Assembly (NCBI RefSeq): GCF_001611555.1
Contig: NZ_LSGP01000013.1
Span: 620,001-684,000 of the forward strand
Origin: Anaerosporomusa subterranea
Lineage (GTDB): Bacteria; Bacillota; Negativicutes; Sporomusales; Acetonemataceae
DNA: 64,000 nucleotides
Direction of reading: 5' to 3'
Below the pieces are notes generated by a model. It had not been told where the DNA came from. It worked only from the letters and a program-made list of their open reading frames with translations, and did no database searches. How positions within the stretch are numbered: position 1 is the first letter of the stretch; each line of letters starts with the position of its first letter. This document shows positions 60,016-64,000 of this stretch, one piece after another. Made by a program: the position numbers and the translations under genes.

Positions 60016-60945
60016 TTACTTCAACAAGCTTAGAAACGCCGCACCGACGGCATTATCAGGGCTATACGCCGGCTCTGGGAAAAACAAATTGCCAATTTGG
60101 GATAGTCGTTCACGTAGATAGCGGCGGATATGTTGATTAGCCATGACGCCGCCAGCCAACAAAATATCTGTTACTCCTGATTCGTTAATACCAGCCTGGA
60201 TAAGCCTAGAAATAGTCTCTGCAATGCAGGTTTCGACAGCATGAGCGATTTCCGCCGGCTCGCCTCCAGCGGCAATGAGCCTGGTCGCATGTGAGGCCGG
60301 TCCGGAAAAGCTGACTGATAATTTGTCCACAGACACCGGTAACCGCACAGATCCGGTTGCCGTTCGCGCTAAGGCTTCCAAATGACGGCCAGCAGGGAAC
60401 GGCAAATTAAGGGCTACGCCGATCCGATCGACAAATTGTCCTGCTTGCAGATCAATACTACCGCCTAGCAAGCTGAGGTCAAAGGTAGATCCCTTGCGTT
60501 CAACCAGAACAATCTCGCTAGTTCCTCCGGATGCGTGAACCGCTAAAAACCGATCCGACAGCGGACCACCCGCAGACCACACACCAGCTAAAATGTGGTT
60601 TTCCTGGTGACTCAACGAGAAGAGCGGTACTCGATGCGACAATGCCAGCGCTTGGGCGAAGCCTGCGCCAACTAAAAAAGCCGGCATGTAGGAATTAGGA
60701 AGCGGCCGGGGACAATTCGTCACCCCGATTGCCGCCGGCGCTCCACCGACCTTGGCGAGCGCTTCCTCCAACACAGCCGGCATATTGCGCGTATGCTGAA
60801 AAACCATCTCTGATTGGGCTAAGCCACGTCCTCCCGGCTTGACCGTCAACATCTGCCGGCAATCAGCCAGGAGAGTGCCTTGCATATCAAGGATAGCGAT
60901 TGATGTTGTGTAACAACTGGTATCAAAACCCATTACCCAGCTCAT
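60016..60945 (-). CDS. TsaD/Kae1-like protein (M22 family paralog)
   Basis: A 309-residue ASKHA-fold protein starting GFDTSCYTTSIAILD, the phosphate-binding start of TsaD. The metal-site histidines are H113 and H117 (SHQENH, where TsaD has HxExH-like HLEGH). Further parts are VHASGGTSEIVLV and LLAGGVMANQHIRRYL with the second phosphate loop. True TsaD makes N6-threonylcarbamoyladenosine in tRNA and is about 335-345 residues. This shorter, divergent version with a Q-E-N loop is likely a paralog of unknown function. It overlaps nusB by 4 bases. Confidence 0.8.
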   Translation of the reverse strand: MSWVMGFDTSCYTTSIAILDMQGTLLADCRQMLTVKPGGRGLAQSEMVFQHTRNMPAVLEEALAKVGGAPAAIGVTNCPRPLPNSYMPAFLVGAGFAQALALSHRVPLFSLSHQENHILAGVWSAGGPLSDRFLAVHASGGTSEIVLVERKGSTFDLSLLGGSIDLQAGQFVDRIGVALNLPFPAGRHLEALARTATGSVRLPVSVDKLSVSFSGPASHATRLIAAGGEPAEIAHAVETCIAETISRLIQAGINESGVTDILLAGGVMANQHIRRYLRERLSQIGNLFFPEPAYSPDNAVGAAFLSLLK

Positions 60946-61358
60946 GGGACTTCCTTATTTTTGACCAACGCCCCAAGGATGCCATTAACAAAACGCGCTG
61001 AGTCTTCTGTACCATATTCCTTGGCCAACTCAACAGCCTCATTGATCACGACTCCGGGGGGAACTGGCTCGGTACTGAAATTCAGCTCATAGATAGCCAG
61101 ACGAACAATATTTCTGTCAACGCCCGGCATGCGTTCAATTTTCCAATCATATGCTGCTTTTGCGATAATCGCATCAATTTCCGCTAAACTATTCTTAGCA
61201 CCAGCAATTAGGTGTTTGGCATAGACTTTGTCCTTGTCTGCCACAACCTCATACTCACTAAAAACCATCTCTAACGCTGGTTCTGTCGTGATATCCTCAT
61301 TATAATCCATTTGAAACAGCGTTTGCAGCGCCATTTCCCGGGCCTTCCTGCGGCTCAT
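60942..61358 (-). CDS. nusB: Transcription antitermination factor NusB
   Basis: A 138-residue helical protein: SRRKAREMALQTLFQMDYNE at the start, then DRNIVRLAIYELNF and VVINEAVELAKEYGTEDSARFVNG, all diagnostic. NusB with NusE binds boxA in rRNA leaders. Overlap with the TsaD-like gene suggests coupling. Confidence 0.96.
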   Translation of the reverse strand: MSRRKAREMALQTLFQMDYNEDITTEPALEMVFSEYEVVADKDKVYAKHLIAGAKNSLAEIDAIIAKAAYDWKIERMPGVDRNIVRLAIYELNFSTEPVPPGVVINEAVELAKEYGTEDSARFVNGILGALVKNKEVP

Positions 61359-61378
61359 AGATTCCCTCTTTTCTTCAA

Positions 61379-61615
61379 TTAGCGATGATATCCAGGTGGC
61401 AATAATTTATCGAGAATATCCATAAGGTCTTCCTTCTCATCAATGCGTTTTCCAACCATAAAGCCGGCGATAACGCAAAATAGCACAAATAGAGTCTGAA
61501 AAAATCCCAGCATCAATACCAGGATACCGATGATAAAACCCACGCTGCAACCAAGTATTTTGCCGCCGTGCGACTGCCAGATTTCCTCGAGCAAATTCCG
61601 GTCCAACGTCGTCAC
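61379..61615 (-). CDS. DUF2273 small membrane protein
   Basis: A 75-78 residue protein with two hydrophobic helices separated by a short turn (CSVGFIIGILVLMLGFFQTL and LFCVIAGFMVGKRIDEKEDL). This is the DUF2273 form found next to amaP and asp23. GTG 61615 lies within the AGGAG site; a TTG at 61606 has better spacing. Function unknown; probably part of the Asp23 membrane complex. Confidence 0.9.
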   Translation of the reverse strand: MTTLDRNLLEEIWQSHGGKILGCSVGFIIGILVLMLGFFQTLFVLFCVIAGFMVGKRIDEKEDLMDILDKLLPPGYHR

Positions 61616-61617
61616 TC

Positions 61618-62154
61618 CTATTCAACCCGTTTCGCCTTAAAGTCGTTGGCTATGTTATCCACCACAACGCGAATATCGACCGGCTCGATGCCAACTGTGT
61701 TTTTAATCGACTCGCTGACTCGCTGCTGAATTTCATCAGTAACAGCCGGAATATTCGAATCTGGACTGACTACGATCTTTAGGATTATAGACACACCAGC
61801 ATTAGCATGCTGAACAGACACTTTTACGCCGCGAACACCACGAGTATGCCGAGCTGTTTTCTCCACTAAGTTTTCCACCGCGTCAAGCGACACATGCACA
61901 TCACCTAAATTCGTATGATGGGTAATCGACTTGCCGCCACGGCGAGAACGCAAACCTGCCAGCAGCAAACGCAGACTGACTAAAAGAAAAACAGCGCCGA
62001 CCAGGCCAGCCTCCCAACGTCCGGCAATACTTTCAATGCTTGTCCTCACCCAATCCATAGAAATAAGGCGTAACGAGAGCAATATTACGCCAAGTGACAA
62101 AAATGTCAAAAGAAATGTGTATATGGTTAATATGATCCTATCAAGAATACCCAT
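61618..62154 (-). CDS. amaP: Alkaline shock response membrane anchor protein AmaP
   Basis: A 178-residue protein with two N-terminal membrane helices (residues 5-30 and about 48-68) and a soluble domain related to Asp23 (VSLDAVENLVEKTARHTRGV and VSVQHANAGVSIILKIVVSP). AmaP anchors Asp23 to the membrane. Next to asp23 and DUF2273 as expected. Confidence 0.92.
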   Translation of the reverse strand: MGILDRIILTIYTFLLTFLSLGVILLSLRLISMDWVRTSIESIAGRWEAGLVGAVFLLVSLRLLLAGLRSRRGGKSITHHTNLGDVHVSLDAVENLVEKTARHTRGVRGVKVSVQHANAGVSIILKIVVSPDSNIPAVTDEIQQRVSESIKNTVGIEPVDIRVVVDNIANDFKAKRVE

Positions 62155-62197
62155 ATGTTGCGTCAGGACTCCTTTCTAAGCGTCTAGCAGCCTAGTC

Positions 62198-62593
62198 TCA
62201 GCGGACCCGGCCTTCTTCTTCTCGGCCTTCCTGAACAAAACCTACACCTTGGACATGAACGTTGACTTCAACAACCTCTAACCCTGTCATCGCTTCAACC
62301 GCTCGTTTAACATTTTCTTGCACTCGCAAAGCGACATCTGGAATCCGCACACCATATTCAACAATAACAAACAGGTCTGCTGCCGCTTCACGTTCGCCAA
62401 CCTCTACCTTAACCCCTTTTGATAAGTTCTTTTTGCCGAGCATCTCCGCGATCCCGCCTACCAGGCCGCCACTCATGCCAGCAACACCGGGAACCTCCAT
62501 TGCGGCCAGACCCGCGATGATGCCAACGACTTCGTCGGCGATTCGGACAGTCCCGACATCGGTATGCTCGCTCTTCTCAATTCGTTTATCCAA
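62198..62593 (-). CDS. Asp23/Gls24 family envelope stress protein
   Basis: A 131-residue protein: IADEVVGIIAGLAAMEVPGV, a GMSGGLVGGIAEMLGKKNLS loop and VQENVKRAVEAMTGLEVVEV, typical of Asp23/YqhY. YqhY-type members are linked to the acetyl-CoA carboxylase and nusB region in Firmicutes, as here. The start is TTG 62593 after GGGAGGG. Confidence 0.93.
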   Translation of the reverse strand: MDKRIEKSEHTDVGTVRIADEVVGIIAGLAAMEVPGVAGMSGGLVGGIAEMLGKKNLSKGVKVEVGEREAAADLFVIVEYGVRIPDVALRVQENVKRAVEAMTGLEVVEVNVHVQGVGFVQEGREEEGRVR

Positions 62594-62665
62594 GCACAGC
62601 CCTCCCTTTCGGCAGATACTCGCCTCCTGCGAGACAAAAGATCAATTTTCCAGTAAGCTTTCTAT

Positions 62666-62694
62666 ATTATAACAAACTTTTTCCGCCGATACAA
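62666..62694 (-). promoter_or_regulatory. Sigma-A promoter of the asp23-amaP-nusB operon
   Basis: On the minus strand TTGTAT (62689-62694), 17 bases, then TATAAT (62666-62671). The start would be near 62659, about 65 bases before the asp23-like start codon. Confidence 0.75.
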
Positions 62695-62731
62695 ATCCAT
62701 TGTATTGGCATTGCCAAACAGCGATAAGAGA

Positions 62732-62755
62732 AAGACTTGGACACAGCCAAGTCTT
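62732..62755 (-). terminator. Terminator of the spoIIIA operon
   Basis: AAGACTTGG (62732-62740) pairs with CCAAGTCTT (62747-62755), followed on the minus strand by TTTCTCTT. It starts 2 bases after the spoIIIAH stop. Confidence 0.8.
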
Positions 62756-62756
62756 A

Positions 62757-63287
62757 TTAAGGTTTCGCGCTGATCGTGATGTCTTCGGGACGTACACCGG
62801 TTACCCGGCTTATGACCTCAGCCACTTGGGTCACTTCCTCCCGAGTAAAGGCTTGGGCCTTGATAATTGCATTAACATTTTTGTCTTGAATAACAACCAA
62901 GGCATCTTGGAAACCGCGAGCTTTGATTAGATTCTCCATCTCATACTCACGCTGTTTCTCTTGTACCAGCCGCAAAATAGCTTCCTGCACCCGCTGTTTG
63001 GAGTCTTCTGTTTTCGAGTTTTTAACCATGTCGCGCAATACATCAAAGCGTTCACTGCGGATTTTGTCCCGTTCCAACCGGTATTCAGTAAAGAAATCGG
63101 GAATCGTCAACGCCATTTCAATCGGCTTTATCACCTGCATAGCGTTTGAACGGTCCACTTTAACTTGAGTCGGTTCTTTATCCTTTTGGTAGTTGACAAA
63201 CTGTGCGGTTACAATTGCTAGAATGGCGACAACGGCCAGCCCCAGCAGGATGCGCTTAATGACCTTGTTCAGTGTTACCACAAGCAT
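62757..63287 (-). CDS. spoIIIAH: Stage III sporulation protein AH
   Basis: A 176-residue protein: one membrane helix (residues 12-32), a charged linker, then the YscJ/FliF-like ring-forming domain (DALVVIQDKNVNAIIKAQAF and VISRVTGVRPEDITI). SpoIIIAH in the mother-cell membrane meets SpoIIQ (or GerM-like partner) from the forespore to form the feeding-tube channel. ATG 63287 after GAGGGATT, 9 bases after spoIIIAG. Confidence 0.95.
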   Translation of the reverse strand: MLVVTLNKVIKRILLGLAVVAILAIVTAQFVNYQKDKEPTQVKVDRSNAMQVIKPIEMALTIPDFFTEYRLERDKIRSERFDVLRDMVKNSKTEDSKQRVQEAILRLVQEKQREYEMENLIKARGFQDALVVIQDKNVNAIIKAQAFTREEVTQVAEVISRVTGVRPEDITISAKP

Positions 63288-63296
63288 GTTAATCCC

Positions 63297-63899
63297 TCAC
63301 TTTCTTTGCGGCAAAACGGTTATTTTGTAAGAAGGAATCCCTAGACTCGTTTCAACAGCTTTGGTCAATTGGGCTTTAATCTGAGAATCGCCTGCTCCCT
63401 CAGCGATAACTAAAACACCTTTGATCACTGGCTTGTGCTCACGCAGCATCACAGGGCGATCTGCGCCGTTTTCCTTACTCACCAGTATACTTTCCGTCTC
63501 TTTCGTCTCTATAGTTGACCGAGTGCCGCCAGAAGTGTCTTTCTCTTGAGTCGTTTTTGATTCGCGCACAATATTCTTGGCATATTCCTGTGTTGCTCCA
63601 GTCTCTAATGTCACGTTGACTGCTACCGCACCGGCCCCCTTCACTTGTGAAAGCAGGTTAGCGAGCTTTGCCTCAAGGATATCTTCATAGCTGCGAGGCG
63701 TGCTCGATGTGGCTGCATACGGCGCAGGGATGGGCTTATCACTATCGCGCAATGCCAATGTTGGAAAGATGCTGCCAGCCACGATCAGCAACCCCCCCAA
63801 CACACCCATCCACACTAATTTTAAATGATGAGTTCCTACTTTACCCAATCCGCCACCGACTTTCCTTGCCCCTGCGAACAAGGCTTGAAAACTACTCAT
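63297..63899 (-). CDS. spoIIIAG: Stage III sporulation protein AG
   Basis: A 200-residue ring-forming protein. One membrane helix (about 27-49), a region with SYEDILEAKLANLLSQVKGA and a late KPVIKGVLVIAEGAGDSQIK, both SpoIIIAG signatures. A low-complexity Thr/Glu/Lys stretch lies between. ATG 63899 after AAAGGAGGATTCGGC. Confidence 0.95.
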   Translation of the reverse strand: MSSFQALFAGARKVGGGLGKVGTHHLKLVWMGVLGGLLIVAGSIFPTLALRDSDKPIPAPYAATSSTPRSYEDILEAKLANLLSQVKGAGAVAVNVTLETGATQEYAKNIVRESKTTQEKDTSGGTRSTIETKETESILVSKENGADRPVMLREHKPVIKGVLVIAEGAGDSQIKAQLTKAVETSLGIPSYKITVLPQRK

Positions 63900-63942
63900 G
63901 CCGAATCCTCCTTTGTTCCAAACTTGCGTGCGCTGTTACTTA

Positions 63943-64000
63943 CTAACCTTGCATTGATTTGACAATAATTTGCCGAGCTTGCAGTTGATACAATTCGCCC
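63943..64000 (-). CDS. spoIIIAF: Probable 3' end of spoIIIAF (runs off the right edge)
   Basis: An open frame ends at a TAG (63943-63945) and encodes GELYQLQARQIIVKSMQG. It is 43 bases upstream of spoIIIAG on the same strand, where spoIIIAF is expected. Only 18 residues are visible, so this rests mainly on gene order. Confidence 0.5.
   Translation of the reverse strand, partial: GELYQLQARQIIVKSMQG

Overview
The window looks like chromosomal DNA of an endospore-forming Firmicute with an outer membrane, most likely a Negativicute of the Sporomusaceae type. That placement is an inference. It rests on a dense set of sporulation genes (spoIIIAF/AG/AH, spoIVB, spo0A, spoIIM, spoIIA operon with sigF, spoVA operon, spmAB, gerW), an IspH-S1 fusion protein, and a type I secretion system with RTX-type substrates, which is expected only in diderm cells. 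Almost every gene lies on the minus strand. No rRNA, tRNA, CRISPR array or insertion sequence was recognised.

Layout, right to left (the direction of transcription). 64.0-62.7 kb: end of the spoIIIA operon. 62.7-50.9 kb: a long housekeeping run, asp23-amaP-DUF2273-nusB-tsaD paralog-small membrane protein-xseA-xseB-ispA-dxs-tlyA-nadK-mnmM-argR-recN, followed by spoIVB and spo0A; this order is broadly conserved in spore formers. 47.8-35.8 kb: an accessory island with a possible 41-residue peptide gene, an AT-rich CPBP membrane protease gene, a giant RTX/collagen-like/P-domain gene broken by two in-frame TGA codons that sit in 375-bp tandem repeats, an HlyB-type ABC exporter and an HlyD adaptor. 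35.8-19.7 kb: a P-loop ATPase, nudF, an EndoQ-like nuclease, spoIIM, xerD, deoB, pdp, dacF, spoIIAA-spoIIAB-sigF, a small membrane protein, dodecin, and a spoVA operon (spoVAC-AD-AE-X-Y-AEa-AF) with two unusual members: an apparently inactive M50-like protein and a Q/N-repeat protein. 19.5-11.3 kb: a lipoprotein (plus strand), an M50 protease, trpS, scpA, scpB, a DUF2953 protein, gerW, a small ferritin-like protein (plus strand), dacB, spmA, spmB. 11.1-0.8 kb: an FAD oxidoreductase with a PyrK-like iron-sulfur partner, rluB, a BaiN/HI0933 flavoprotein, cmk, plsC, the ispH-S1 fusion and fni. The left edge holds the start of a cstA-like gene.

Isoprenoid synthesis is well represented: dxs, ispA, ispH and fni give entry, reduction, isomerisation and chain elongation of the MEP pathway. 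Developmental control can be read from the DNA: spoIIA and spo0A both have a sigma-H-like promoter whose -10 element overlaps a Spo0A box, spoIIM has a sigma-E-like promoter, and spoVA has a forespore-type one. Several dispersed inverted-repeat families occupy the gaps between operons.

The most unusual parts are the split RTX locus inside a sporulation core, the two extra spoVA genes, the flavoprotein/iron-sulfur pair, a compact small gene next to spo0A, and two home-grown dispersed repeat families.
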